42,675 bases of DNA from Lentisphaerota bacterium (GCA_016873715.1 VGWF01000023.1:1-42675), one strand, 5' to 3'; counted from the first letter of the stretch, positions 1-11,142 are shown. Program-made: numbers and translations. The notes: generated by a model from the letters alone, not told the origin.

Positions 1-1
1 G

Positions 2-1225
2 GGATTCCACATCGTGCCCGGCCGCGTGATGGGGCAGGACGCGCCGAGCCGGAAGATCGTTATGGGCATGCTCGGCGTCGGCGGCATGGGCGGCGGCAAC
101 ATGGGCAGTTTCCTCGGGATGCCGGATGTCGTCATCCGCGCCGTGTGCGACGTCAACGCCAAGAAGGCCGAGGGGGCGAAGGCGAGCGTGGATGCCCACT
201 ACAAGAACGCCGACTGCGCCGCCTACCGCGACTTCCGCGAGATGATCGCGCGCGGCGATCTCGACGCCGTGATGATCGCGACGCCGGACCACTGGCACGC
301 GACGGCCGGCATCGCGTGCGCGCGGGCGGGGCTGGACGTCTACGGCGAGAAGCCCTTCACGCACGACCTGCGCGAGGGGCGTGCGCTGGTGACGGCGCTG
401 GCGCAGCACGGCCGCGTCTGGCAGACCGGGAGCTGGCAGCGGTCCGTCGGCAACTTCCACAAGGCCGCGACGCTGGTTCGCAACGGGCGGCTCGGACGGG
501 TGCACCTCGTCGAGGTCGGTCTTCCCGGCGGCGGGGGCGGGGCGAAGGACTTCACCCCGCGGCCGCCGCCCCCGGAGCTCGACTGGGACCTCTGGCTGGG
601 ACCCGCGCCGTTCCGCGAGTACCAGGGCGTCTTCGATTGGGACTGGCGCTGGGTGCTCGACTGGGGCGGCGGGCAGATGATGGACTGGATCGGCCATCAC
701 GGCGACATCGCGCAGTGGGGGCTCGGAAGCGACCTCACGGGCCCGGTGGAGTTCGAGGGCCGGGGGGACTTCCGTCCGCGCGGGATCTTCGACTCCCCGG
801 TGAGCTACCGGATCCAGTGCCGCTACGCGAACGGCGTCGCGATGGTCGTCGCCGACGCGGGCCAGCAGCCGAAGGGCATGGGCACGCGCTGGGTGGGCGA
901 CAAGGGGTGGATCTGGGTCGACCGGGGCGGCATCGATGCGGATCCGAAGTCGCTCCTGACCGAGACGGTCGGCGCGGAGGAGCATCGTCTCGAATTCGTC
1001 GGCCACCACCAGGTGAACTTCATCGAGAGCGTGAAGTCGCGGCGGACGACCGTGACGCCGGCCGAGGTGGCGCACCGGTCGGCGAGCATCGGGCACCTCT
1101 GCCAGATCGCGATGCTGACGGGCCGGAAGATCCGGTGGAACCCGGATACGGAGCAGGTTGTGGGCGACTCGGCCGCGGCGGCGCTGCTGGGCCGCGCGCC
1201 CCGCGCGCCGTGGTCCCTGATGTAG
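2..1225 (+). CDS. Gfo/Idh/MocA family oxidoreductase, 5' end cut off by the window
   Basis: NAD(P)-dependent sugar or cyclitol oxidoreductase family. The frame is open to the window edge, and the first residues (GFHIVPGRVMGQDAPS) look like the end of a twin-arginine signal region, as in the intact homologue at 25576-26871. The true start, probably some 25 residues earlier, is therefore outside the window; the GTG at 14 is not a credible start. Visible motifs are the Rossmann loop GVGGMGGGNMG, the aspartate of AVCDVN that would select the cofactor, TPDHWHA, and YGEKPFT with the family's catalytic lysine. The C-terminal half (DWDLWLGPAP, GGGQMMDWIGHHGDI) is the alpha/beta substrate domain; HHGD carries the usual active-site histidine. 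The gene converges on a minus-strand gene with only 9 nt between stop codons. The family is certain; the substrate is not. Confidence 0.93.
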   Translation, partial: GFHIVPGRVMGQDAPSRKIVMGMLGVGGMGGGNMGSFLGMPDVVIRAVCDVNAKKAEGAKASVDAHYKNADCAAYRDFREMIARGDLDAVMIATPDHWHATAGIACARAGLDVYGEKPFTHDLREGRALVTALAQHGRVWQTGSWQRSVGNFHKAATLVRNGRLGRVHLVEVGLPGGGGGAKDFTPRPPPPELDWDLWLGPAPFREYQGVFDWDWRWVLDWGGGQMMDWIGHHGDIAQWGLGSDLTGPVEFEGRGDFRPRGIFDSPVSYRIQCRYANGVAMVVADAGQQPKGMGTRWVGDKGWIWVDRGGIDADPKSLLTETVGAEEHRLEFVGHHQVNFIESVKSRRTTVTPAEVAHRSASIGHLCQIAMLTGRKIRWNPDTEQVVGDSAAAALLGRAPRAPWSLM

Positions 1226-1234
1226 CGGCGGGGG

Positions 1235-1957
1235 TCAGAACTTGTAGCGCAGCGAGCCGACCCACGTGGTGTCATCGAGGATCTCGGCGCCCAGGCCCAG
1301 CAGGACGTTGTGCGCGATGCTCAGTTCGAGCCCGGCGACGACGCCGAGCTGGTCGTTCGATTCGAAGTCGTCGGTGATCCCGAGAAGCTCGACCTTGCCG
1401 TCGAGCACCGACACCATCGGGCCGGCGAAGAGCGCGAGGCTGTAGGGCATCTTCTGCGTGGCCTCGACCGTGTCGGCGAAGATCTCGTACTGGAGCCGGA
1501 GGGAGCCCGAGAGATCCTGCCACTCGCCGGAGGTCAGGTCCGCGGCGGCGAACTCGCCGTGGACGCGCACGGACCAGCGGCCGGTGAGGAACTCGGGGTC
1601 GGTCATGTCGTACTGCCAGACCGTCGCGTTCGCGCCGAGGGCCCAGTAGAAGCCGTCGTCGAGGTTGTCGATGCCGATCTCCGCGTCGCCCTGTCCGAGC
1701 ACGCCGTAGAGCGTCAGCCACGGCAGCCCGCGCCAGCCGACGAAGCCGCCGAAATAGCTCGCCTCGAGGCGGTCGGGGAATCCCTCGATGTTCACGGCGC
1801 GGCGGATGCTGGCGCCGTCGATGCCGATGGACCAGTTCTCGATTCCGTCCGAGACGAAGAGCGCGTCGCGGCTTCCGGAGGTGACGGGACTGGCCGCGAG
1901 GGCCGGCAGGGCGGCGGCGGCGATCATCGCAACGGCGTACGGCAGAGCTTTCTTCAT
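1235..1957 (-). CDS. Predicted outer-membrane beta-barrel protein (hypothetical)
   Basis: A 240-residue exported protein of unknown function. The chosen start, MKKALPYAV, gives a clear Sec signal peptide ending near ALAAS and is preceded by AGGAG about 8 nt upstream; a longer frame to 2005 adds 16 non-signal-like residues. The mature part alternates polar and hydrophobic residues in short strands (for example WSIGIDGASIRR, LEASYFGGFVGWRG, SVRVHGEFAAADL, GSLRLQYEIFA) and ends in SLRYKF. A terminal phenylalanine after an alternating strand is the usual BAM-recognition signature of outer-membrane barrels. The length fits an 8-10 strand barrel. It lies 79 nt downstream of the W/DP-repeat gene on the same strand. 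No enzymatic motif is seen. Confidence 0.8.
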   Translation of the reverse strand: MKKALPYAVAMIAAAALPALAASPVTSGSRDALFVSDGIENWSIGIDGASIRRAVNIEGFPDRLEASYFGGFVGWRGLPWLTLYGVLGQGDAEIGIDNLDDGFYWALGANATVWQYDMTDPEFLTGRWSVRVHGEFAAADLTSGEWQDLSGSLRLQYEIFADTVEATQKMPYSLALFAGPMVSVLDGKVELLGITDDFESNDQLGVVAGLELSIAHNVLLGLGAEILDDTTWVGSLRYKF

Positions 1958-2006
1958 GCGCGGGACTCCTGACGCATACACTGGACGATCCGCGGGCGAA
2001 GTCAAT

Positions 2007-2023
2007 GCCGTTGTGAAAACGGC
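2007..2023 (-). terminator. Small hairpin after the W/DP-repeat gene
   Basis: GCCGTT and AACGGC form a 6-bp inverted repeat around a 5-nt loop, 13 nt past the stop of the minus-strand gene at 2037. No T-run follows, so termination is only a guess. On the same strand, TTGACT at 2005-2000 could be a -35 element for the barrel gene, but I find no good -10 at the right distance. Confidence 0.3.
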
Positions 2024-2036
2024 GGCGGCCGGTGCG

Positions 2037-3434
2037 TCACTTCTTCGCCTGGGCGGCGCGGGCGTCGTGCTGCGCCCGTTCGGCGAAGCGGCGGCGGGAG
2101 GACTCGGACAGGGTGCTCTGGTTCAGCACGTAGTCGACGGCGGCGGTGCGGTCGCGCCGGTACCATTCCCATGCGACATGCTCCTCGGTCGCGGCGCGGC
2201 GCTTGGTGTCGCTGATGGTCCCGGCCCAGAGCATCGCCTCGACGGGATCGCGGCCGGCGAGCCGCCGGGCGCGGTCGGTGCGGGGGTTGTCGAGCGCCGG
2301 GCTGACGGGCTGCGAGCGGAGCCAGTCGATGCCGGTCTCCGGCTCGTACTGGAGCCAGCGTCCGACGATGCGGTCGAGGATCTTCGCGCTCTGCTGGTCG
2401 GAGGGCAGCTGCGTGTACCACTGCACGGCGGCGCGGGGGTCGACGCGGGCCCAGGACTCGCCCAGCTCGATCTGGGCGGTCAGGCGGTTGTCGGGCATCG
2501 TGTGGGTCTCCATCCACGCCTTGGCGGCGACGGGGTCGTAGCGAGCCCAGTGGTCGATGACGCGGTCGACGGACATGCGGCGCAGGTCGCCGTCGGGCAG
2601 GCTGTCGATCTTGGCCAGGACGGACTCGCGGTCGCGGCCGAAGTGCGTCCACACGATGTCGGCGGCGGCCTCGCCGTACTTCGACGTGTCGAGCTGGTCG
2701 AGGAAGGCCATCGCGGTTTCCGTGTCGGCGGACTTCACCCCTTCGAAGACGTCGCGGATCCGGTAGTCCCCGAGGAATCCGTCGGGATTCATCTCGGCGT
2801 AGACGAGCGCCTGCATCGGCTCCGCCGCGGCCCAGCCGCGGATGGCCTCGTGCTTCAAATCGTGGCGACGCAGCGGTTCGGCGACGGAGCCGATCCACTC
2901 GAGCGCCTTGAGCGGTTCCATCTGGGCCCAGCGGCGCGTGAGGATCGCCTCCGCGCCGGCGCGGGCCGGGCCGGGCTCGAGTTCGCGGATCCGGTCGAGC
3001 GCGGCGCGCACCTCCTCCGCGTTCATGCCGGAGGCTGTCTCGGCGGCGCGGTCGCCGTCGACGGACGCGGGGTCCGCGAATTGCTCGAGGAACTGGTCGA
3101 CCTGGGACCGGGACCGCCCGGTGCGGGGCGTGTAGCGGAGGGGCTGCCCGTCGGATCCGGCGGCGGCCTTGCCGTCGCCCGCGGGGGTGACGACCTTGGA
3201 GGTCGGCGCATCCCAGGTTTCGCCCGCGGCTCCCGGGGCGGCCGTCCCGCCGATGCCCCCTCCGTTCGACGGGCCGTGCCCGTTCCAGCGCCCGAGCGCG
3301 TAGCCGGCGGCCACGCCGACGAGCGATGCCACGATGCCCGTGATCCACGGCGGCGCGGCGCGGGGGGTTCGGGGGCGGGGCGCGGGCGCGGGACCGCGGG
3401 ATCCGGGGCCGGCGGATGTCTGAAGCACGGGCAT
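2037..3434 (-). CDS. Membrane-anchored protein with repeated W-x3-DP-x2-A-x2-W units (hypothetical)
   Basis: A 465-residue protein with no recognised enzyme domain. A basic, proline-rich N-terminus (about residues 1-28) precedes one transmembrane helix (WITGIVASLVGVAAGYALG, about 30-48), then a low-complexity Gly/Pro linker, then a helical region. From about residue 165 to 435 a degenerate motif recurs: RRWAQMEPLKALEW, RGWAAAEPMQALVY, DHWARYDPVAAKAW, ESWARVDPRAAVQW, GRWLQYEPETGIDW, RRLAGRDPVEAMLW and WEWYRRDRTAAVDY. Most copies are 30-35 residues apart, which suggests a TPR-like helical solenoid. The predicted topology is a short cytoplasmic N-terminus with the solenoid in the periplasm. The ATG is preceded by a promoter-like element 6 nt away and by no Shine-Dalgarno, suggesting a leaderless transcript. 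Similar proteins are known to me from Verrucomicrobia-type genomes but have no assigned role. Confidence 0.82.
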   Translation of the reverse strand: MPVLQTSAGPGSRGPAPAPRPRTPRAAPPWITGIVASLVGVAAGYALGRWNGHGPSNGGGIGGTAAPGAAGETWDAPTSKVVTPAGDGKAAAGSDGQPLRYTPRTGRSRSQVDQFLEQFADPASVDGDRAAETASGMNAEEVRAALDRIRELEPGPARAGAEAILTRRWAQMEPLKALEWIGSVAEPLRRHDLKHEAIRGWAAAEPMQALVYAEMNPDGFLGDYRIRDVFEGVKSADTETAMAFLDQLDTSKYGEAAADIVWTHFGRDRESVLAKIDSLPDGDLRRMSVDRVIDHWARYDPVAAKAWMETHTMPDNRLTAQIELGESWARVDPRAAVQWYTQLPSDQQSAKILDRIVGRWLQYEPETGIDWLRSQPVSPALDNPRTDRARRLAGRDPVEAMLWAGTISDTKRRAATEEHVAWEWYRRDRTAAVDYVLNQSTLSESSRRRFAERAQHDARAAQAKK

Positions 3435-3440
3435 GGGCGG

Positions 3441-3468
3441 ATTCTACGCTCCGGCCGCCGGCGCGCAA
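3441..3468 (-). promoter_or_regulatory. Putative sigma70-type promoter of the W/DP-repeat gene
   Basis: Read on the minus strand: TTGCGC (3468-3463), a 16-nt spacer, TAGAAT (3446-3441), then exactly 6 nt to the ATG at 3434. The expected transcription start coincides with the A of the ATG, and no ribosome-binding site is present. Confidence 0.6.
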
Positions 3469-3513
3469 CAGCGGAGTTGGCGTCCCGGATCCCCGGCTAC
3501 GCCCTCGGTATCT

Positions 3514-3934
3514 GAGGACGGGACTGGCGATACGGCCGCGACCACGCGCCGCTTCGCGTCGAGTGGCAGGCAAGGCGCGGCCCTCCAAGTCCGTTCACTG
3601 GAGGAGTCTGGAGGGCGCCGCTCCGTCGGCGCCGTGGTCTAGGTCCATTCCACGGAAATGCGGGAGGACGGGACTGGCGATACGGCCGCGACCACGCGCC
3701 GCTTCGCGTCGAGTGGCAGGCAAGGCGCGGCCCTCCAGGTTTGTTCCTGGAGGAGCCTGGAGGGCGCCGCTCCGTCGGCGCCGTGATCCGGGTTCGTTCC
3801 ATGGAGAGGCGAGAGGACGGGACTGGTGATACGGCCGCGACCACGCGCCGCTTCGCGTCGAGTGGCAGGCAAGGCGCGGCCCTCCAGGTCCGTTCCATGG
3901 AGGAGTCTGGAGGGCGCCGCTCCGTCGGCGCCGT
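3514..3934. repeat. Three tandem copies of a ~121-bp repeat (period 149-150 bp)
   Basis: Core copies lie at 3514-3635, 3664-3784 and 3813-3934. All begin GAGGACGGGACTGG and end CGTCGGCGCCGT, and they are nearly identical over the first 75 bases or so. The 28-bp linkers between cores are less conserved. Each core holds a perfect 7-bp hairpin, GGCGCCG-CTCCGT-CGGCGCC (3614-3633, 3763-3782 and 3913-3932). Each also holds an inverted pair GCCCTCCAG/CTGGAGGGC, which is one base shorter in the first copy. The array fills most of the 585-bp gap between the histidine kinase stop and the W/DP-repeat promoter. A short frame is open across the copies, but only because the repeat lacks stops. It has neither the short uniform repeat nor the unique spacers of a CRISPR. 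The rest of the gap (3469-3513, 3935-4019) shows nothing further. Confidence 0.93.
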
Positions 3935-4019
3935 TCGGGAGGCACCGTAGCATCGTTCGTTCCTGATCGACCGTTCTTGGCCGAGGATTCAGATGGCGTG
4001 CGGGACGGGCCCCGGTCGG

Positions 4020-7367
<3,348 letters not shown>

Positions 7368-7405
7368 GCCCTGCCCGACCTTCCGGGCACCTCGATGCGG
7401 TGACT

Positions 7406-8992
7406 CTACTCCACTTTGGCCTTCTTCTCCACGGCCTTCTTCTCCATGGCCTTCCGCTCGGCGGCCGGCGGGGAGGCGGGGCGCTCGATGACCACCGTCC
7501 GGTCGTTCTTCGCCGCGACGCCCGGGGTGCTGCGGCCGCGGTCGACAAGATCCTGGAGGCGCTTCGTCAACCGCGCGACGATCTCGGGGTTGTCGGCGGA
7601 CACGTTGCGCGTCTCGCCGATGTCGGCCTGCAGGTCGAACAGCTGCGCCGGCGGGAGATCCCGCGCCTGGGGGCTGTTGGGGCGCGGGGCCGACCAGCCG
7701 CCGGAGTCGCTGCACAGGGCCAGCTTCCATCGCCCCTCGCGGATCGCGAAGGACCCGTTGATGGAGTGATGGACGGTGGCATCACGGCGGTGGCCGGCGT
7801 CGTCGCCGCGCAGGCAGGGCACGAGGCTGAAACTGTCCTCGCCCGCGCCGTCCGGCACCGCGGCGCCGCTGATCTCCGCGGCGGTGGCGAGCAGGTCGGT
7901 CAGGCAGACGGTCCGATCGCACCGGCTGCCGGGCCGGACGGTGCCGGGCCAGCGGACGAGGAAGGGCACGCGGTGGCCGCCCTCGAAGATGTCGGCCTTC
8001 GTGCCGCGGAAGACGTGGCTCGGGTTGTGCCCCTTCGCGAGAAGGGCCGGGAAATCGGCGGAGGGGGAGCATCCGTTGTCGCTGGTGAAGAGCACCAGCG
8101 TCGAGCCGGCGAGGCCGGTCTCGTCGAGCGCGCGCAGCACCTCGCCGACCGCCGCGTCGGTCTGCGCGGTGAAATCGCCGTAGGGACCGAGGCCGGACTT
8201 CCCCCCGCAATCCGGCGTCGGCACGATCGGCGTGTGCGGGGAGTTGAGCGGCATGTAGAGGAAGAAGGGGCCGCCGGCCCGGGCGCGCTCGCGGATGTGG
8301 GTCACGGCGCGCGTCGTGAGGGCGGGCAGCACGTCGACGGCCTCGAAGTCCGGCGCGGCGGGGCCCGCGCGGATCCACTTCTTCGTCGCGGTCGGCAGCG
8401 CGGTGGGGCGGTCGTTCTCGATGAACACGTAGGGCGGCATGTCGAGCGAGGCGCTGATGCCGTAGTAGAGGTCGAAGCCGGCGGCGTTCGGGCCGTTGCG
8501 GATCGGCGCGGAGTAGTCGACCGATCGCGGGTCGACCTTGGAGTCGATGGCATCGCCGGGGTCGCCGCCGTCGCGGACGGCCCAGGTCATGCCGAGGTGC
8601 CACTTGCCGAAGCACGCCGTGTGATAGCCCCGCGCTTTGAGCAGCGAGGCGACGGTCGCCCGGCCCGGCGCGATCAGCGGGGGGGAGTAGCCACCGAGGA
8701 CCCCGCTGGCGAGGCGCGTGCGCCAGGCGTAGCGGCCGGTGAGGAGCCCGTAGCGCGTTGGGGTGCAGACCGCCGAACCGGAGTGCGCGTCGGTGAAGGC
8801 CATCCCCTGCGCCGCGAGGCGGTCGAGGTTCGGCGTGCGGATCTTCCCGTCCGGGTTGAGCGCCCCGACGTCGCCATAGCCGAGGTCGTCGGCGAGGATG
8901 CAGATGATGTTCGGCGGCGCGGCGCCGTCCGCCGCCGACCCGAGACCACCGGTTGCGATCGCCAGCGCCGCCGCCCACGTCCGTCGGTTCAT
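7406..8992 (-). CDS. Secreted sulfatase of the formylglycine (arylsulfatase) family
   Basis: Hydrolyses sulfate esters, in this setting probably on a polysaccharide, in the periplasm or outside the cell. The 528-residue protein starts with a signal peptide (MNRRTWAAALAIATGG ...) after a strong GGAGGAG site. Metal-binding Asp35-Asp36 are in ILADDLGYGD. The C-T-P-T-R motif at 76-80 holds the cysteine converted to formylglycine (Cys-type). KWHLG, the SPHTP histidine and SDNG supply the remaining active-site residues of the family. The C-terminus is short and lysine/alanine-rich (AMEKKAVEKKAKVE). Cys-type sulfatases need a formylglycine-generating enzyme, which is not in this window. The gene is transcribed divergently from the radical SAM gene, with its own promoter, and is followed by the histidine kinase. 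Confidence 0.95.
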   Translation of the reverse strand: MNRRTWAAALAIATGGLGSAADGAAPPNIICILADDLGYGDVGALNPDGKIRTPNLDRLAAQGMAFTDAHSGSAVCTPTRYGLLTGRYAWRTRLASGVLGGYSPPLIAPGRATVASLLKARGYHTACFGKWHLGMTWAVRDGGDPGDAIDSKVDPRSVDYSAPIRNGPNAAGFDLYYGISASLDMPPYVFIENDRPTALPTATKKWIRAGPAAPDFEAVDVLPALTTRAVTHIRERARAGGPFFLYMPLNSPHTPIVPTPDCGGKSGLGPYGDFTAQTDAAVGEVLRALDETGLAGSTLVLFTSDNGCSPSADFPALLAKGHNPSHVFRGTKADIFEGGHRVPFLVRWPGTVRPGSRCDRTVCLTDLLATAAEISGAAVPDGAGEDSFSLVPCLRGDDAGHRRDATVHHSINGSFAIREGRWKLALCSDSGGWSAPRPNSPQARDLPPAQLFDLQADIGETRNVSADNPEIVARLTKRLQDLVDRGRSTPGVAAKNDRTVVIERPASPPAAERKAMEKKAVEKKAKVE

Positions 8993-9017
8993 GCCGTGTC
9001 TCCTCCGCGCCACCGGG

Positions 9018-9046
9018 ATGCTAGCGGCCCGGTCCGGGGTTGCCAA
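9018..9046 (-). promoter_or_regulatory. Putative promoter of the sulfatase-kinase transcription unit
   Basis: On the minus strand, TTGGCA (9046-9041), a 17-nt spacer and TAGCAT (9023-9018). Transcription would begin near 9011, leaving a short leader that contains the GGAGGAG ribosome-binding site of the sulfatase. Confidence 0.6.
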
Positions 9047-9069
9047 CCCGTTCCGCCGCCGATCCGCCG

Positions 9070-9098
9070 GTGACCCGGGCGCGCATCCGGCGTATACT
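9070..9098 (+). promoter_or_regulatory. Putative promoter of the radical SAM gene, leaderless geometry
   Basis: GTGACC (9070-9075), a 17-nt spacer and TATACT (9093-9098), then 6 nt to the GTG start at 9105. The -10 is a 5/6 match to consensus. The predicted transcription start equals the start codon. Confidence 0.6.
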
Positions 9099-9104
9099 CC
9101 GGGC

Positions 9105-10322
9105 GTGGATGTCGAACGCAAGATCGAGGTGCTGGCGGGCGCCGCGAAGTACGACGTCTCCTGCGCGTCGAGCGGGAGCCGCCGCGCCGGCGAGGGAACC
9201 GGCAACGCGTCGGTCGGCGGGATCTGCCACAGCTGGTCGGACGACGGCCGGTGCATCTCGCTGCTCAAGATCCTCTTCTCGAATCACTGCATCTACGACT
9301 GCGCCTACTGCGCGAACCGCGCGAGCAACCCGGTCCCGCGCGCGAGCTTCACGGTCGACGAGGTCGTCCGCCTGACGATGGAGTTCTACCGCCGCAACTA
9401 CATCGAGGGGCTCTTCCTCAGTTCGGGGGTCGTCCGCAGCCCGGACCACACGATGGAGGAACTCGTCCGCGTCGTCGAACGGCTGCGGGTCGACGAGCGG
9501 TTCCACGGCTACATCCATCTGAAGGCGATCCCCGGCGCGAGCCCCGACCTGGTCCGCCGCGCGGGGCTGGCGGTGGACCGCCTCAGCGTCAACATCGAGC
9601 TGCCGTCCGAGGTCTCGCTCCGGCGGCTGGCGCCGGAGAAGTCGAAGGACGACATCCTCCGCCCGATGGCCTCGATCGCGGGCGGCATCGTCGAGAGCCG
9701 GGCGGAGCGCCGCCGCCACCGCTCGGCGCCGGCCTATGCGCCCGCCGGCCAGAGCACTCAGCTGATCGTCGGCGCATCGCCCGAGGACGACCGCCGCATC
9801 CTCGACCTCGCGCACGGCCTCTACCGGAAGTTCGGCCTCAAGCGCGTCTACTACTCCGCGTACGTGCCCGTGAACCCGGACCCGCTCCTGCCGCCGCCCG
9901 AGGGCCCGCCCGACATCCTGCGCGAGCACCGGCTCTACCAGGCCGACTGGCTCGTCCGCCTCTACGGCTTCGCGCCGGCCGAGATCGTCGACGACGCCCG
10001 CCCGAACCTCGACCGCGCCGTCGACCCCAAGACCGCCTGGGCGCTCCGCCATCCCGAGCGGTTCCCGGTCGAGGTCAACCGGGCGGACCGCGACACGCTC
10101 CTCCGCGTGCCCGGCATCGGCTTCAAGTCCGCCGCGCGCATCCTCGCCACGCGCCGCTTCGCCGCGCTTCGCGCCGAGGACCTGGCCCCGCTGGGGATCG
10201 TGCTGCGCCGCGCCCATGCCTTCCTCACCTGCGGAGGACGCCGCGTCCTGCCGCCGCCCCCGCGCGCGGTGGCCGTCGACGACCGGCAGCCGGAGCTCTT
10301 CGCCGCCGGGTGCTGCCCGTAG
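9105..10322 (+). CDS. Putative DNA modification/repair radical SAM protein (TIGR03916-type)
   Basis: A 405-residue radical SAM protein of the family annotated as 'putative DNA modification/repair radical SAM protein'; it is distantly related to spore photoproduct lyase. The [4Fe-4S]-binding cysteines are Cys62, Cys66 and Cys69 in HCIYDCAYC. The N-terminal signature KYDVSCASSG and GICHSW ... GRCISLLKIL are typical of the family. A helix-hairpin-helix (DTLLRVPGIGFKSAARIL) near the C-terminus supports DNA binding. The GTG at 9105 is chosen because the family N-terminus begins just there (DVERKIEVLAGAAKYD); upstream in-frame sequence is not family-like. Only 22 nt separate it from the DUF4130 gene, its usual genomic partner. 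The reaction is unknown. Confidence 0.93.
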   Translation: MDVERKIEVLAGAAKYDVSCASSGSRRAGEGTGNASVGGICHSWSDDGRCISLLKILFSNHCIYDCAYCANRASNPVPRASFTVDEVVRLTMEFYRRNYIEGLFLSSGVVRSPDHTMEELVRVVERLRVDERFHGYIHLKAIPGASPDLVRRAGLAVDRLSVNIELPSEVSLRRLAPEKSKDDILRPMASIAGGIVESRAERRRHRSAPAYAPAGQSTQLIVGASPEDDRRILDLAHGLYRKFGLKRVYYSAYVPVNPDPLLPPPEGPPDILREHRLYQADWLVRLYGFAPAEIVDDARPNLDRAVDPKTAWALRHPERFPVEVNRADRDTLLRVPGIGFKSAARILATRRFAALRAEDLAPLGIVLRRAHAFLTCGGRRVLPPPPRAVAVDDRQPELFAAGCCP

Positions 10323-10344
10323 GCCCTCGCGGCGGACATCCCCC

Positions 10345-11139
10345 ATGGGCGCCACGGTTCCCCAGCGGTTCCTCCACGACGGATCGACCGACTCGATGCT
10401 GGCCGCCATCGCCCGCGCGATCGCGTCGGGGCGCCCCGCCGCCGTCGCCCCGGCCGCGGAGGGCTCGCTCTTTGCGGAGGACGGGGAGCCGGTGCCGGCC
10501 GACCCGGCGGCGGCCGACGCGCTGCTCGGACGGATCGGCCGGGACCTGGGCGGCGACTGGGTGCGGCGGATCTTGCGCCTGCTGTGTTCGGAGGAGGACG
10601 GGGCGGAGGACGTGGCCTTCCGAGCCCTCGCGCTGGCCTTCGCGCGCGGGGCCGGGGTCATGGGTTTCCACGCCAACCCCGACGTCCGCCGGGCGAATGC
10701 CATCGATCGTCGCGTGGCCGGCGAGGTTCACCGGCTGAAGGGTCTGCTGCGCTTCCGCCGTCTCGCCTCCGGCCGCCTGTGGGGGCCGGTCGAGCCCCGT
10801 CACAACGTGGTCGCCATGGTGGCGCCCCATTTCGGCCGGCGGCTGGGCGCCGAGCGGTGGCTGATCCACGACGCCGTCCGCGGCTTCGGCGCGGCCGGGG
10901 AGCCGGGGGGCGCCGTGCGGCCCTGCGATGCCGCCGCGGTCGAGGCGGAACTCCGGGGCGGGCTCGATGCGTCCGAGACCGACTACCAGGGGCTCTGGCG
11001 CACGTACTTCGACGCCATCGCCATCCGGACCCGGTCCAACCCGCGGGCGCAGCGCCGCGCCATGCCCGCGCGCTACTGGGCCTGCCTCGTCGAGCGCCCC
11101 GGCGGCCCCGGCGGGGCGCCCCGTCCGGCCTCGAAATAG
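10345..11139 (+). CDS. DUF4130 / TIGR03915-type putative DNA metabolism protein
   Basis: A 264-residue cytoplasmic protein of the family that is almost always encoded beside the radical SAM protein above. Family features seen are the early FLHDGSTDSMLAAIARAI, the central EVHRLKGLLRFRRL, the PRHNVVAMVAPHFGRRL stretch with ERWLIHDAVR after it, and the C-terminal NPRAQRRAMPARYW. From general knowledge, in other bacteria this domain is often fused to a UdgX-type uracil-DNA glycosylase; that domain is absent here, so the protein is the stand-alone form. No enzymatic residues are established. Co-transcription with the preceding gene is likely. The family call is firm; the function is not known. Confidence 0.88.
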   Translation: MGATVPQRFLHDGSTDSMLAAIARAIASGRPAAVAPAAEGSLFAEDGEPVPADPAAADALLGRIGRDLGGDWVRRILRLLCSEEDGAEDVAFRALALAFARGAGVMGFHANPDVRRANAIDRRVAGEVHRLKGLLRFRRLASGRLWGPVEPRHNVVAMVAPHFGRRLGAERWLIHDAVRGFGAAGEPGGAVRPCDAAAVEAELRGGLDASETDYQGLWRTYFDAIAIRTRSNPRAQRRAMPARYWACLVERPGGPGGAPRPASK

Positions 11140-11142
11140 GGA

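Noticed and set aside
3514-3934. CRISPR array
   Set aside because: Repeats are ~121 bp with similar 28-bp linkers; there are no short uniform repeats, no unique spacers and no cas genes.
3595-3950. Short proteins encoded across the tandem repeat (repeated WRAAPCLPLDAKRR-type peptide)
   Set aside because: Open only because the repeat lacks stops. The fourth copy is broken in frame, and there is no ribosome-binding site; more likely a non-coding element.
8993-9268. N-terminal extension of the sulfatase
   Set aside because: It would run across the divergent promoters and into the radical SAM gene. The start at 8992 has a strong GGAGGAG and a signal peptide.
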